A stretch of 64,000 bases of DNA from Malania oleifera (GCF_029873635.1 NC_080423.1:93725691-93789690); one strand, 5' to 3'; numbered from the stretch's first letter, positions 34,246-46,991 are shown. The notes: generated by a model from the sequence alone, not told the origin. Program-made: numbers and translations.

Positions 34246-34630
34246 TACCACCACCAGTCTCTCACCACTGGCCTTTACCACCACTAAATTTCTTCCAAGT
34301 GCCCTGCCTCACACCTGAATAAGAATTGGGAGGCGCTGGCCTCTTCTTCGAGTTCTAGACCTCTATGTCATCCTGCAGACTCTCCTCTGCCACAGTGGCT
34401 TTATCCACTAACGTAGCAAAGTCCCGAAGTTGCAATATTGTTGTTTGCTTCCGGATCCCCTTCTTTAGACCCCTCTCAAACTTCTAAGCTTTCCTCGCCT
34501 CATACGGTACCATAAATGGAGCAAAGCGTGATAACTCCATGAATCAAGCGGCATACTGTTGAACTGTCAGCTGCCCCCGAGTCAGGATCATGAAGTCCTC
34601 CATCTTCACATTTCCGACAGTGGCTGTAAA
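34246..34630 (-). pseudogene. Element C gag, second half of capsid and linker
   Basis: Minus strand: VGNVKMEDFMILTRGQLTVQ, QYAA then a stop, FMELSRFAPFMVPYEARKA, KFERGLKKGIRKQTTILQLR, DFATLVDKATVAEESLQDDI, then a basic linker (KKRPAPPNSYSGVRQGTWKK). It continues the capsid frame that breaks off at 39101 and stops at the solo-LTR boundary 34245. Confidence 0.82.
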
Positions 34631-34867
34631 GTACCTATGACGACCCGAAAAATAATGGTATTTAAATAATAAAGAGAGAGGGAAATGGAAACAGAAACAG
34701 AAGGAGGCATTAGGCTTCGTCGATGAATGCTTTGCGTTCGTCGATAACATTGCACTTTGAAGATAATAACCCGAAAGATTTTTCCACAGGGCCTCGTCGA
34801 CGAACTTCCGACGAACACAGGAAGTTCGTCGACGAGTGCATAAGGGGACCTCGTCGACGAAGCCATA

Positions 34868-37006
34868 TGTAACATCCTCAAAATTCTTACTTTTTTTTTT
34901 TTTAATCTATATATATATATATATATATATATCCATACCTAAGCAGCGAAACACAAATCACATAACCACATCTATATGTAAATATTATACAATACCAGAA
35001 TCCAATATATATTAACCATAGCCATACAAAATAACCCCTCCAGCATCATTTTCCTCAAAATACAAAACTTTATCAAAAACTCACCCTATAACCAAAGTAA
35101 TCTAAATACTTTCTATCCGCGAGCCTAATCTGCTCGCCTAACTGGCTCACCTAAAAAATGTTAAAGTAATGGGGTGAGTCGACGCTCAGTAAGTGGAAAT
35201 ATGCTATTACTAGTGTGTGGAAACTAAGTTAGGAATACTGTTTAAATAGCGACTGAACTATAATGCAATAAATAATCTGTAAAGCATATCTTTCTTTTCA
35301 CAATTTAAAATATAACTGTATCATCTATATTTTCTACTTTTTATACTGCTAATATCATACTATACTCATCATATACTGTAAAACTGTATACATATACATG
35401 ACTGTGCTTATCCCTGGGACTCTGTATGTCATGATTTGACCCCTCATGATAGGGTTGTGCGGCCCGTAGGCAGGACTTAATCTAGTCGGCCATCTAGATG
35501 AGTCAATATACTCTACACTACCTCAGCCCGGCCAAACTGCATCCACTCCTAGGCTCGGGACTGGCTACTACCTCGTCAAATCAGCCCCCTCCACCTAGCG
35601 AACTAGGGAGCTACATACTCTCCGAGCATGGCTGACAGTACCCACACACTATCTGAGATATATGGTTGCACTCTATCTATATATAGCAACGGTATCGTGC
35701 TCTGTATTCTATATCTATACTATATCTGTCTGTAATCGTTTTACAAGGATCTGATACTATATATATATATATATACATATATACTCTTTTATTGTTTTCA
35801 TTGTGTTTCCAAAATTACCATAACGCTATTTTTCTAGTACTGTAAATACTGTAATCTCTGTATACTGTATCTGTAGCATCTTGATGCTACCTTTATATAT
35901 CTGTCTGTATACTCTGTCTATATACTATGTTTGTATACTATGTATGTTATGGTAATAGGAACACATGGCATGCTATAACACTGTACGTACTGTTCTGTAT
36001 AAAGCGGTAATATATATACTGATCTGAGTAAAACTGTATACATATATATATGTATATATATTTATATCTGTTTCATGAGACTATTCGTATAAAAGTTGTA
36101 TATACATGTAAATTTCTCTGTATAATCTCTATGAATATATATCTATATCTGTATATTCTATATAACTCCATATACTGGGAAAAATTATATAAACTGTATA
36201 TATTGTCTATATCTGTGTATTCAGTATAGTATGATACTTTATAAAAGTTATATAAGTTTTCCAACACATGAAAATCTACTCAGGCCACACAAGCATTTAA
36301 ACTCATATTCTGTAAAAACTGTATAATAAACTGGTATAAATATGTATCTATAAAATCTCTGTTAACATTATTAAAACTCTTAGCATAGCATATTTTTCTT
36401 ACCTTAACTCTGAAAAACCCCTATAAAATTCTGACTCTATACCCGCAAGGTTCCTAACTCAACATCCTGAAAATAAAATCCCCCAGAACAAAATATCAGT
36501 ATTTTCTTACCTACATCATTTCTCATAACTGAGGGAAAGACAAATACTGAATAAAATGTCTTGCCCTGAGATTGGGACGAAATCCAAACCAACTTTTCCA
36601 ACGATCAACTCCGGCAGACTTGCAAAGAACTTTGCCAAGAGCTTCGTGATAGCCTCAGATCTTCGATCCGGCGAGAAACGGGCTTGGAAAAGAACAGAGA
36701 AGTGAGAGAGACCGTATGAGGGAGAGAGGAGAGAGAGAGAAGCACTAAAATTAGATAAAAATTCGAGTTTTTCGTTATTTATAGGGTCAGATTCGTTGAT
36801 GAGACACGTCACCTCATCGACGAGTTCTTCAATAATTTCGCCGACGAGCTTCGTCCCTCGTCGACGAATTTCAGGCTGCCCCAAAACCTCTCTCGGTATT
36901 TTCTCTTCGAGGAGACGAGTCTTCATCAACGAAGTCCCTTATGCGCTCATCAACGAATCCGCTGTATTCGTCAACGAACCCTGTGCAAAAATCTCGGGTT
37001 GTTACA
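34868..37006 (-). mobile_element. Solo LTR D' (minus strand) nested in solo LTR D
   Basis: On the minus strand it starts TGTAACAACCCGAG (37006) and ends TTTTGAGGATGTTACA (34868), 2139 bp. It is flanked by CCATA (34863-34867) and CCACG (37007-37011); the two differences are transitions at a CpG, so a decayed target duplication is plausible. It belongs to the same family as its host LTR, in opposite orientation, giving an apparent palindrome with arms of about 2 kb. TGAGCGTCGACTCA (minus) is at 35175-35188. Confidence 0.82.
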
Positions 37007-37619
37007 CCACGCCTCGTCGATGAGGTGACGTGTCTCGTCAACAAATTCGGCTCTATAAATAGTGAAAACCCGAATTTTTCAACAGAATTTAGCGTGAAAC
37101 TCTCTCTCTCTAAAATGTTACTCCCTCCTTCTCTCTTCGATCTCGGCCCCGTTTTACATCAGATTGAAGATCTGAGGCCAACATGACGCTCTTGGTGAAG
37201 TTCTCTGCAAGTCTGCTGGAGCTAATCGTGGGAGAAGTTGGTTTTGATTTCGTCCTAATCTCAGGGTAAGACATTTTATTCAGTATTTGTCTTTCCCTCA
37301 ATTATAAGAAATACTATACACGAAGGAATACTGATATTTTGTTCTAGAGGATATTGTTTTCAGGGTGTTAAGCTAGGAACCCTGCGAGTATAGGGCCAGA
37401 ATTTAGTAGGGGCTTTTCAGATTTAAGGTAAGGGAAATATGCTATGTTAGGAATTTTTACAATATTATCAGAGATTTTACACCTATGTGTATACCAGCTT
37501 ATTACCTAGTTTTACAAAATATGAGTTTTAAATGCTTGTGTGGCCTGAGTAGATTTTTATGTGATGAAGAACTTGTATAGTTTTTATAGTATATCATACT
37601 ATACTAATTACACAGATAT

Positions 37620-37960
37620 TTATCTAGAATAGTAAATTACAATTTTTCTCAGATCAGTATATTACAGCTTTATTCAGAACAGTACATATATACAATATTA
37701 CATAGATATAGACAGTATGTTATAGTTTTATACAGAACAGTATATCACAAATATTTTTCCAGAATAGTATATTACAGTTTTACTCAGATCAGTATATTAC
37801 AGCTTTATTCAAAACAGTACATATATACAGTATTACACAAATATAGACAGTATGTTATAGTTTTATCCAGAATAGTATATTACTGATATTTTCCCAGAAT
37901 AGTATATTACAATTTTACCCTGATCAGTATATTACAACTTTATTTAGAACAGTATATACA
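37620..37960 (+). repeat. About 135-bp tandem repeat in LTR D
   Basis: AGATCAGTATATTACAGCTT recurs at 37651 and 37786, and a variant begins near 37920, each followed by TTATTCAGAACAGTACATAT-like sequence. Smaller CAGTATATTACA words make up each unit. LTR D' shows no comparable expansion. Confidence 0.65.
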
Positions 37961-39100
37961 ATGTTTATAGTATGTCATGTTTCCTATTACCATCACATAA
38001 AGAGTATACAGACAAAATATATAGACAGAGTATACAGACAGATATACAGAGATAGCATCAAGATGCTACAAATACAGTATATAGAGATTACGGTATTTAC
38101 AGTACAGAAAGATAACATTATGGTAATTTTGGAAACATGATGAAAACAGTAAAATAGTATATATGTATATATATAGTATCAGATCCCTGTACAAAGATTA
38201 CAGACAGATACAGATAAAGAATACAGAGCACAGTACCGTTGCTATATACAGATAGAGTGTAACCACATATCTCAGATAGTGTGTAGGTACCGTCGATCAT
38301 GCTCGAAGAGTATGCAGCTCCCCAGTTCACTAGGTGGAGGGGGCCAGTTTGACGAGGTAGTAGCCAGTACCGAGCCTAGGAATGGATGCAGTTTGGCTGG
38401 GCTGAGGTAGTGTAGAGTCTATTGACTTATCTGGAGGGCCGACCAGATTAAGTCCCGCCTACGGACCGCACGATCCTGTCATGAAGGGTCAAATCATGAC
38501 ATACAGAGTTCCATGGATAAAGCATAGTTATGTATATGTATACAGTTTTACAGTATATGATAAGTATAGTATGATATTAGCAGTATGAAAAGTAGAAAAT
38601 ATAGATGATACAAATATATTTTAAATTGTGAAAAAAAAGATATGCTTTACAGATTTACTATTGTATTATAGTTCAGTGATTATTTAAACAGTATTCCTAA
38701 CTTAGCTTCCACACACTAGTAATAGCATATTTCCACTTACTGAGCATTGACTCACCCCATGACTTTAACATTTTTTAGGTGAGCCAAATGGGCAAGCATA
38801 TCAGGCTCGCGAATAGAGAATATATTGATTACCCTGGTTTAGAGGGTAAGTTTGTGCAGGGTTTTTGTATTTTGGGACAGGTATTTTGGAGAGATGTGTA
38901 TTATATAGTTATGTTTTAGAAATACAGATTTCTGGTATTATATGATGTGTATGGATGTATGGATTACGTTTCCGCTGCATAGGTGTAATTTTATTTTCAG
39001 ATTTACCCCAGTGCCTTCCGAGGCTCGAGTTTCATAGCAGGGGGTATCAAAGTAGTTCATATATATATAATGATGTAAATTTTGAGGTTGTTAAAGTACC

Positions 39101-39530
39101 GCTCAAAGAATACCTCTTTGAAACGGCCCCATGACATCGCCACTTGTACTGGCCTCTGCTCCTCCAACATCCTCACTGATTCCCACCATCTCTCGGCTTC
39201 ACCCACTAGCTTATACGTCACGTAGAGCACCTTTTGCTCATCAATGCAATGTAGAACAGTCAAGATCTTCTCGATCTCCCCAATCCAGTTCTTTGCTCGG
39301 ATCGGGTCAGTATTCCCTGCAAAGCTAGGGGGCTTCAGTCTAGTAAACCTCTTGATAGAATCACCCAGCTTAGTTGTGGGTCGATCCTGCCCTCTGGACC
39401 TTCGCACCACCTCAACCATAAGCTGTTGGGCGAAATCTCACAGTACCACTGTGGAGTCACTGCTAGTCTTATGGCCGGCTCCCTTACTACTACTACCTCC
39501 AGCGTTCGCAGTATTATCTCTGGATTCCAT
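39101..39530 (-). pseudogene. Element C gag, N-terminal half
   Basis: Starting from MESRDNTANAGGSSS at 39530, with one in-frame stop after STVVL, the frame continues FAQQLMVEVVRRSRGQDRP, SIKRFTRLKPPSFAGNTDPI, AKNWIGEIEKILTVLHCIDE, LVGEAERWWESVRMLEEQRP and MSWGRFKEVFFERYF. These are the standard capsid motifs of chromoviral gag. The frame ends at the solo-LTR target site and resumes at 34630. Confidence 0.85.
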
Positions 39531-39976
39531 CTTGAAAAGACAATCATGAAACTTGTTTAGAATCTTGGTACCCTACATATCTACTACAACTATAACACTA
39601 TAAGACCCATTTCAATGAATTAACGTTCCTACTAACGACATACTCTGCTAACTTGACACTCTTATTCTAACTCAAGTTCCGCCCCTCCACTCGGAAACAA
39701 AACCGTTAATGGATTGTCGTGATTTTCTAAACCCGTCGACTGATCTAGAAAAACACAAAAGTTCGCCAATGGATTTCTATCTCCAGGCTTACAAAGCCAA
39801 ACTCGAAAGTCCTATCATACCCATTCCTATCCTTGTCCTACTCTGACACCTAAACTCTGGTAAGACTCTCTAACTTACTCTACAGAACCTAGTAAACCTA
39901 GTGCTCTGAACATTACCAAACCCAAGCGATGTGAATCTCATCACATTTCCGGTTGGGTAATAGCTTTGATACCATC
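39531..39976 (-). other. Element C leader and primer-binding site
   Basis: Untranslated leader, with the primer site TGGTATCAAAGCTATTACC on the minus strand at 39956-39974, directly inside the 5' LTR. The initiator-Met complement is kept apart from one change (CAAAGC for CAGAGC). Confidence 0.78.
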
Positions 39977-40452
39977 TGTAATGCCCCGACCCTTTAAGTG
40001 GGCCCGGAGTGCTACTATACATACATAACATGCATATATCTAATACCATACATATACAACCCGCCCAGATAAGGGAAAAACATGTGTTTCATACTAATCT
40101 ATATAAACATACATAGCGTAACTACATCATCAACTATCACTTACTAAAGTTTCTAACTGTTTCTGTCATATACATCCATACATAATTAAAACATAATCTG
40201 ATACTATAATCCCCAAAAGATAGACACTGACTAACATTTCACCAGCTCTGACAAGGATTATCAGCTATCTGACTCAGCCTAGAAGAACACTAGACTCGAT
40301 CCCTCAGAGGACCTGAAATACATTTGTTTGCTAGGGTGAGACACCTCTCAATAAGATGGATTACATTATTATCAGTGTATGGTTAACATGAGATTTTGTG
40401 TTTACATAATACTACTAACATTAATCATTTAACTAGAATTTAAAACTGTACT

Positions 40453-40491
<39 letters not shown>

Positions 40492-42023
40492 CATGCTTTC
40501 GTAATAACATATTGCTGGCTCAATATAGCCCTTTTCTATAGTAAATATACCCATATATGCCTAAAAGATACAGTCTGGTCTATAGGACTAGCATTGTCGC
40601 GCCATCACATACATGTGATACATGTTTTCCCCCCATGACAGGTTATGCGTCCCGAAGGCTGAACTTAGCAAATAGCTAGCCAACTAATGTCAAGTCAAAC
40701 ATAAAGTAGTACGATGGTGCCTACTCAATTCATCTGGGATTACCACATTGGATGGAGCCCAAGAAAACCTTTAGTGAGTACTTTACCTAGGTCACCAATC
40801 GCCTTTCCCATCCACACCCTCGTGGTATGAATTGAACCTCTACATATATTTAGCTACGGTACTGAGCTTTAACATGAGAACATAATAACAGGATTCTACT
40901 ATCACATATGACAATTTACATCATATAAAAACTGCAATTATAATTCATTTCATAAATCTGTATATAACTCTATTGCATATCTGCTAGATAGTAACTCGGT
41001 AAAAACTAGCATATCATATCATATCATTTCTCATATCTCGGCATATACTTGTTACATTTCAGTATTTCACAAAACCTGCTCATTTAATGCCAATTACAAA
41101 CTATACTCATGCCACACAATATTTTCATCAATTAATTCATAAATACATCATCTGCTTAATAACGTAGTTTCTACTGCTAAAACGAAGGTATGAATATCTC
41201 CAGGATATTATTTTTATTAAATATAGATATATAACTAAATATAAGAAAAATGGAGAAAATCAGCCCTACTGTCTTTGGTTAATTTTAAAATAATATTATG
41301 GTTCGAAATAACAATTTCCCAACGGGTGAAAATGTTCATAAAGACCAATACCATATTTTAAAAATATCATACTTAAATTTAAATGGTTGGTTTTGAAAAT
41401 AAAGTCAGTTAGCCAAACCCTAGGCCCAGAAACCTTAGAAAAACCATAACTAAATATATAAAAATCATTTTAACATTCCATTTGATTAAAACCCTTAAAT
41501 ATAGCTGACATAATATAATCCCCATACCTGATTCCTAGAAATGACTCGAGACGCTCAAAAATCAAACCCAAACTTTTTCCCTAGTTCTAGAATCTACTCC
41601 GCTAGACTTGTAGAGATTTGTCCCCTGATCCTCGTGGTATCTTCCAATCGTCGAAACGGGCAACGAACAACGAACGATCGAAGAGAGAGAGAGTGAGGGT
41701 GTGGGTTCTAGAGAGAGAAAGAGAGAGTTATCTTATTTATAACCCCCTTGACCCGGTCAAATTTGTCAACGAAATGACGTCTTCGTCGACGAGCCACACA
41801 AGGTTGTTCGTTAATGGAGGAAGGACCTCGTCGACGAACCCCAAGCCTGATATTTTCCAAACATTCTGGATCTCTTTGTCGACGAGGTACTGAATTTCGA
41901 CAACGAAGCACAAAAGGAACTTCGTAGACGAGAACATTGACTTCATCGGCGAATCCTGCTATTCCATATTGAAATTTTTCTTTCTTTCTTTCTTATTTAA
42001 TTTTCGGGTTTCAGGTCTTTACA
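39977..42023 (-). repeat. 5' LTR of element C
   Basis: Minus strand starts TGTAAAGACCTG (42023) and ends GGTCGGGGCATTACA (39977), 2047 bp. It matches the 3' LTR at 26668-28686. It has an extra segment of about 70 bp near 40735-40800 ('CATCTGGGATTACC' onward) missing from the other copy. TGAGAGGTGTCTCA (minus) is at 40337-40350; a TA tract at 40457-40488. Confidence 0.88.
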
Positions 42024-42056
42024 TATTCAAATATAGTTGAAACTCAAGAAAAATTA

Positions 42057-42925
42057 AGGGTCTGCTTAGTTTTGCAAAAAAAAAAAAAGTTAGCTATTTT
42101 TTTTCATTTTTACAGCATTTTGAATAAAATAAATGAACAACATAAAATAGTTTTAGCCTTTTGACACTATTTGCTTAAGGAAATACTTTTATTTTTCATT
42201 TTAAGTTTTTTAATAATTTAAAAAATGACAGGTTATTTTTCAATTTTTCAAATTTATATAGGCTCGTTTGGAACTCAAAAAATATCAAGGAAAATATCAA
42301 GGAATTCATATTTTCATATTTGGTTATCGATGAAAGTAAGAAAAAAAATAAAAATATACCAAACTCATGAAAAATAAATTGATTTTACAAATCATTAACA
42401 TTTAATTTTTCTTAATTTTCATCATATAATTTTTTCATTTTTAATAAAATTTAATATCGAAGGAAAAATATAATGAAAAATGAATTCTTCCTTATTTTCC
42501 TTTCCTTTATTTTTCTCAAGTAAAATTCTTAATCCAAACGGACCCATAGAAAAGTTGAAAAACATGTTTTCATTATTTTTACAAAATTTTAACTCTTACT
42601 TTATGTTTGGAAATATGGAATCTAGGTTTTAAACTTTAATTTGCGAGGTTTATGCATATAGTTTTTTCAGGTCCACAAAAATTTTAATTCAAATTTCAAA
42701 ATTGATGGTTACAAAATCTCATATAAATTTTAAAAAATCAGAAGACAAGTTGTATTTTTTGTGATTATTTTGAAGTCTTGAAATAAAACAAAATGAAATT
42801 TTATTTTACACATTTAAAGAATTTTTTATTTTCTACTTTTTTTAATATGAATGATAAACAAATTTTTACCACTCTTCAAAAAATTTAAAAATAAAAAAAA
42901 TATTTTTCATAACTAAGAAAACCCT
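42057..42925. mobile_element. hAT-like non-autonomous element (MITE-type) with a nested MITE
   Basis: The ends AGGGTCTGCTTAGTTTTG and, inverted, AGGGTTTTCTTAGTTATG match at 14 of 18 positions. The flanks AAAAATTA (42049-42056) and AAAGATTA (42926-42933) are an 8-bp duplication with one mismatch, as hAT transposases make. The interior is AT-rich without genes and shares phrases with 47491-48035 (for example AAATGAACAA, and AAAAATATTTTTCA before the right end). Confidence 0.6.
42261..42545. mobile_element. MITE with GGGTCCGTTTGG-type ends
   Basis: It begins GGCTCGTTTGGAAC and ends CCAAACGGACCC, giving imperfect inverted ends of about 12 bp, flanked by ATA on both sides. The interior is AT-rich and itself partly foldable. 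Ends of this type occur in common plant MITEs. It lies within the hAT-like element, whose other copy (47491-48035) lacks it. Confidence 0.55.
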
Positions 42926-43198
42926 AAAGATTAATAACGTGTATAATAAAAAAATTTGTTCTTGCTACGTGTTTTTTACTTACTTTCTTTGGTAACAATG
43001 CATGCTGACAAGGAAATTAAGACAGATTACTTCACATTTTCTTTTTATTTTCTTCGTGATGCTATTCAAGGAGAAACTAGTAATGTTATGAATAGTTTAT
43101 GAGTTGAGTCAATTGGGGCACACATACACACGCATGTATCAATTAAGGCTGATCATGATTCAAGTAAATGAAGCAAACTTCACAAAGCATGTACTGGA

Positions 43199-43258
<60 letters not shown>

Positions 43259-44180
43259 CCTAGCTTATAATTTTTGATAGTATGTCGTCGGTCCCATTCA
43301 ATTCAAATTTTTTTATCATCAATTTTAAAATATTTTTGAACAGTAATATTATCAACATATAGTAACGAGAAGCACAAAAGACTCTAATATCTCCAAAGGT
43401 TCCAAAAAAAGAGTGACCCTTTCTTGAAATTTCAAAATTTTCAATTATCTTACTTATGATTTAGTTAAGAAAATGTAAATTTTCCTAAAGTTTTAGAAAT
43501 TCCACAAATCTCAATTGACATTTGATTTGGGATACTTATCACCCTTCCTAAACTTTTTTTTTTTTTTTCTTTTTTCACCAATCATCAAGAGATGTACATA
43601 TCTTCATGCCAAACTTAAGAGAAAGTAAAATTTTTGAAATCTTAAAGATGTCCACATGTTTTTGTCAAACCTTATTAGAGGTTAACAAAAATTTTGAAGT
43701 CTCAAGGAACATTACATCTTTTTATCAAACCTCATAAGAGGTTAGTATTTTTTAACCTAATAAGTATCAGGATTACAAGGTGTTAGGGGAATAAATTAAG
43801 AAAAATTTATGTGGTTTGAGGCATGAATATCACTATCATTAAGGTGGCATTTCCTCTGCTTAGATGAAATTTCTACCCAAAAAAAAAATGATGTGCATCA
43901 TCACAAGATTTAACAAACCCACTAAAATATCGTAAGGGCAAGGCAATACTAATGGTAAAAGATATAACCCAAATATCACGTTTCAATAATAAGAAGCGAT
44001 TGATGAGTTGACTTGCATCTCGATCATCAGTCAGGAGGGACCCATTTTCAATAAGTGTATAATTAAAAAAACAGATACACAGACATGTGGAGGAAGAGGT
44101 CCCCTGTATAATTTCTCCTCAATAAGACTAGAAGACTGCTACCATACATTCATCAATATTTTTTTTTTTTTTTGCATATA
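42926..44180. other. AT-rich intergenic sequence with microsatellites
   Basis: No gene is supported. A TA tract passing into a GA tract lies at about 43201-43257, and T-runs at 43553-43575 and 44160-44173. The stretch 43560-43760 has two related phrases (CATCTTTTTGTCAAACCT-like) that could be a small duplication. Confidence 0.45.
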
Positions 44181-44195
44181 TAGTTATTCACTAAT

Positions 44196-44612
44196 TTTTT
44201 TTTTTTTTATTACATAGGAACTTCAGCTACCAACGAGTCCTTCGGACCCCCTGGTGCAACACCAAACCTACGGATCAGCGTCCTCCGCCCCCAAGTCTCA
44301 CTGATAAGGTTAAAGTCAGGAATCTGGACACGGCTTCTATGCATCAGTTGGACGTTCGGCCAACCCGACCCCTGGAACACATCTTCATTACCATCTACAG
44401 TCTCCGCTGGCTAATAGAGAACTCTCACCATATACGGTCCCCACTGGCTCACAAAGTGAACTCTCACCATCCACGGTCCCCGCTGACTCATAGAGTAAAC
44501 TCTCACCATCCACAGGTATTATTGTATCCGTGAGTGTATCTACCTGGAATTGAACCCCCGATACTTCTTCTTACTTGCTGATACCTTTTGACCGCGCCAT
44601 GCCCGTGGGGGC
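44196..44612 (-). mobile_element. tRNA-derived SINE, copy 1, with 15-bp TSD
   Basis: The direct repeats TAGTTATTCACTAAT at 44181-44195 and 44613-44627 flank a body that ends on the minus strand in a poly(A) tail (T-run 44196-44208 on plus). The minus-strand head, near 44612, reads GGGCATGGCGCGGTCAAAAG, then about 35 bp later GGGGGTTCAATTCCAGG, which fit RNA polymerase III box A and box B. Inside, a roughly 36-bp unit with CTCTCACCATCCACGGTCCC is repeated three times (44411-44515). No open frame is meaningful. At 417 bp it is longer than most plant tRNA SINEs, mostly because of this repeat. Confidence 0.78.
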
Positions 44613-44627
44613 TAGTTATTCACTAAT

Positions 44628-46647
44628 ATTGATCATATGTTTGGTATATATTTGAATAGAATGAAGTGAGAATAGAATGACATGATAAATTATATAACTC
44701 ATATGTAAAATTATAAAGGCTAATTATATTTTATTCCATTTAAATTTTGTGTATGAAATAAATCATGAGGGTTGAATGCCAATACCACTTATTAGGTCAA
44801 TCATTTGTTGCTACATTAAAAGTTGAATTGATAGTGAAAAAAAAAAGTCCAAGCATCACTTTTTTTTTTATTCGAGCTCCACACTCAACTTGGGTTAGAC
44901 TAGTCCATCTCATATTCAAGACAACACAATATTCAAACTTAAAAACCTTTAATATGAAATTCTCAAACATTCTTCATTAGAACATCTCCCAAAAAGTCAA
45001 GAATCACCTAAGAGTTGTCCGGTTCGCATCATAAAAAATATCTACATGATATTATTTCGGGGGATCTCATTAATTCCTAGTAACTATCTCATGAAATATT
45101 TTTGTTTAATTTGCGATGTAAGATTCTCAAATGGTTCAACATGGGAATCTAATAAGTATTTTAAGAAAATGATCATTATACCCTTGACATGTGTGTAACA
45201 AATATATAAAAAATAATTATATTTTTCAATACAAAACCTATTAAGAATATGTACTTAATTAAATTTCATATCTTAAAATTTATAAAAATTATAAATTTAA
45301 AACATTTAACACTTAATAATTGATTAACAGAAATGTTTGAGGGCAATATAGTGCCTAAATATTAACTATAGTATTAAATTTTTATAACATAATAATAATA
45401 ATATTGATTTTATATAATTAATTAAAAATATCAATTAAAATGTTAATTAACATAATATTTAACACCCATAATAGAAATTTTTAATATTATCTAATAAAAA
45501 ATTAAATAAAATTTCTTACTTAAAATTTCTAATTAAAAAGTAAACCAAATTTTATGTTAATTAATTTCTTTAATTTCCATTTCAATATTTTTGTAATTTT
45601 AATTTTAATTTTTTGCTAATGTTCATAATTAATATCTTTAATTATTATTATTATTATTATATATGTCGTCTAATCAAAATAATTAATAATTATGCTAATT
45701 TAAATTTTTATTTTAATTTATTCGTAATTTATTATTTTAAATCTAATAATAGAGTATGATTATATTATATTATATTATAGAGACAATATTGTCCAAAAGT
45801 CAAAATAGTGAAAGTAATTCGGTTCAAAATGTAGGATTCGGGAATAGGATTTTCATAAATTTTATCCATGGAGGAGATGAGAATAGTATGCATATGTCTC
45901 ATGAGAATTTTTACATTCTCATAAATGTGAATATGTCTGTCAGGTTAAATTTTTATACTCAAACAAACACGAGAATGATACGTCATTAACATAACATCTC
46001 GAGAATCTTAAAACTTGCTATAAAATAATTGCTCCTTCTAAGTATGACTCAATAACAACTCGACCTCTACCACATGAGCTAGTTGGCACTGCATAATGGT
46101 CGGCATCGCTTATAAACTATATTTTACACACTTTTAGGGCACCATGGTAGATTAATACATGAGATATTTATATTAATTTAAATTTTAAGTAAATAAATAT
46201 TCTTGTCAAGGATTTGAGAATTTTAGATTTTAGATATTTGGTTTGAAATTGACCAAAATAAAGTACAGGATTATATTAAATTTTATCTAAATTTATACAA
46301 ATTTATAATCAAAACTTGGAATATATATTTCTAGACATAATGAAATTTAGTAATTTTATTTTAAGTGACTGAACTTAATATAATTTTGAATTTCATTATG
46401 TTCAAATCTATACAAATAAAAATTCAATAGCTAAATTTCGAACTCCCAAACACAATGTTAAATTGTTAGGGATACAATTTTCGAGCATTAAAATTTAGAG
46501 TTATGTGGATTTAAACAAAACTCAATATAATTTTGTATCATTTTGTCTAAACCCAAAAAAATCCATATCTTAAAGAATTAAATTCCAAATCTAAACTCTC
46601 AAATACAAAATTAAAATTTTTAAACATAGATCCCTTGATATTAATGA
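44628..46647. other. AT-rich intergenic sequence
   Basis: Very AT-rich with ATT/TTA microsatellites (45638-45662, 45755-45780). No coding frame, RNA gene or clear transposon boundary. Segments at 46200-46600 share phrases (TTAAATTTTATYYAAATTTATACAA) with 49020-49065, so a degenerate MITE family may be present. Confidence 0.4.
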
Positions 46648-46666
46648 CAATTATTCTTCATTATTA

Positions 46667-46991
46667 TTATTATTATTTTGGATATCGCGAGAACTCCTGC
46701 CACCGATGAGCCCTTCGGACCTCTCGGTGCAGCACCAAATCTGCGGAACAATGTCCTCCTCCCTCAAGTCTCGCTTACTCAAGTAAAGGTCGGATGTGGT
46801 CACGGTATCTTTTTCAGCCGATTCGACTTTTAGACAACTCGCTTCCCAAGACATATCGCAAGATACATACTCCAGGATGCAGTCGTACTGTATTAGACAA
46901 AAAGCATCAACTACGTGGCATCAACCAAAAATAGAACCCTTGATATTCCTACTTGATTACCAACATCTTTTCTACCGTGCCATGTACGGGT
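46667..46991 (-). mobile_element. tRNA-derived SINE, copy 2, with 19-bp TSD
   Basis: The direct repeats CAATTATTCTTCATTATTA (46648-46666) and CAATTCTTCTTCATTATTA (46992-47010) match at 18 of 19 positions. The body is related to copy 1: CCTTCGGACCTCTCGGTGCA, GCACCAAATCTGCGG and, at the minus-strand head, CATGGCACGGTAGAAAAG with a weaker box B. The tail is a TAA-type repeat rather than poly(A). It lacks the internal tandem repeat of copy 1. Confidence 0.75.

Larger units (their letters stand above)
34636..39095 (+). mobile_element. Solo LTR D in element C gag (split by LTR D'), TSD GTACC
   Basis: The plus-strand LTR consists of 34636-34867 (start TATGACGACCCG, expected TGTGACGACCCG) and 37007-39095 (end TTGAGGTTGTTAAA, decayed from GTTACA). 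It is flanked by GTACC (34631-34635 and 39096-39100) inside the capsid frame. Total about 2.32 kb without the insert. The second part has TGAGCATTGACTCA at 38741-38754 and the GCGGTCCGTAGGCGGGAC block (minus; about 38445-38475). It shares TCGTCGACGA words with the other families. Confidence 0.85.
26668..42023 (-). mobile_element. Element C: minus-strand Tekay-type chromovirus with nested insertions
   Basis: A complete LTR-to-LTR element read right to left: 5' LTR 39977-42023, primer site, gag, protease, reverse transcriptase, RNase H, integrase, chromodomain, polypurine tract, 3' LTR 26668-28686. The flanks TAATC (26663-26667) and TATTC (42024-42028) are a target duplication with one mismatch. 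Removing three later insertions (30118-30560, 32524-34240, 34636-39095, each with its own 5-bp duplication) leaves about 8.7 kb. A stretch of roughly 0.5 kb between protease and the palm of reverse transcriptase is deleted near 31950. Confidence 0.85.

Noticed and set aside
36516..36929. 137-codon minus-strand frame
   Set aside because: It is inside the U3 and leader of LTR D'; the plus-oriented copy of the same LTR does not keep it open.
34868..39095. Giant palindrome as a snap-back retroelement like 54829-57915
   Set aside because: The U3 part of the outer LTR is found at 34636-34867 on the other side, and two separate target duplications (GTACC; CCATA/CCACG) fit two nested solo LTRs.
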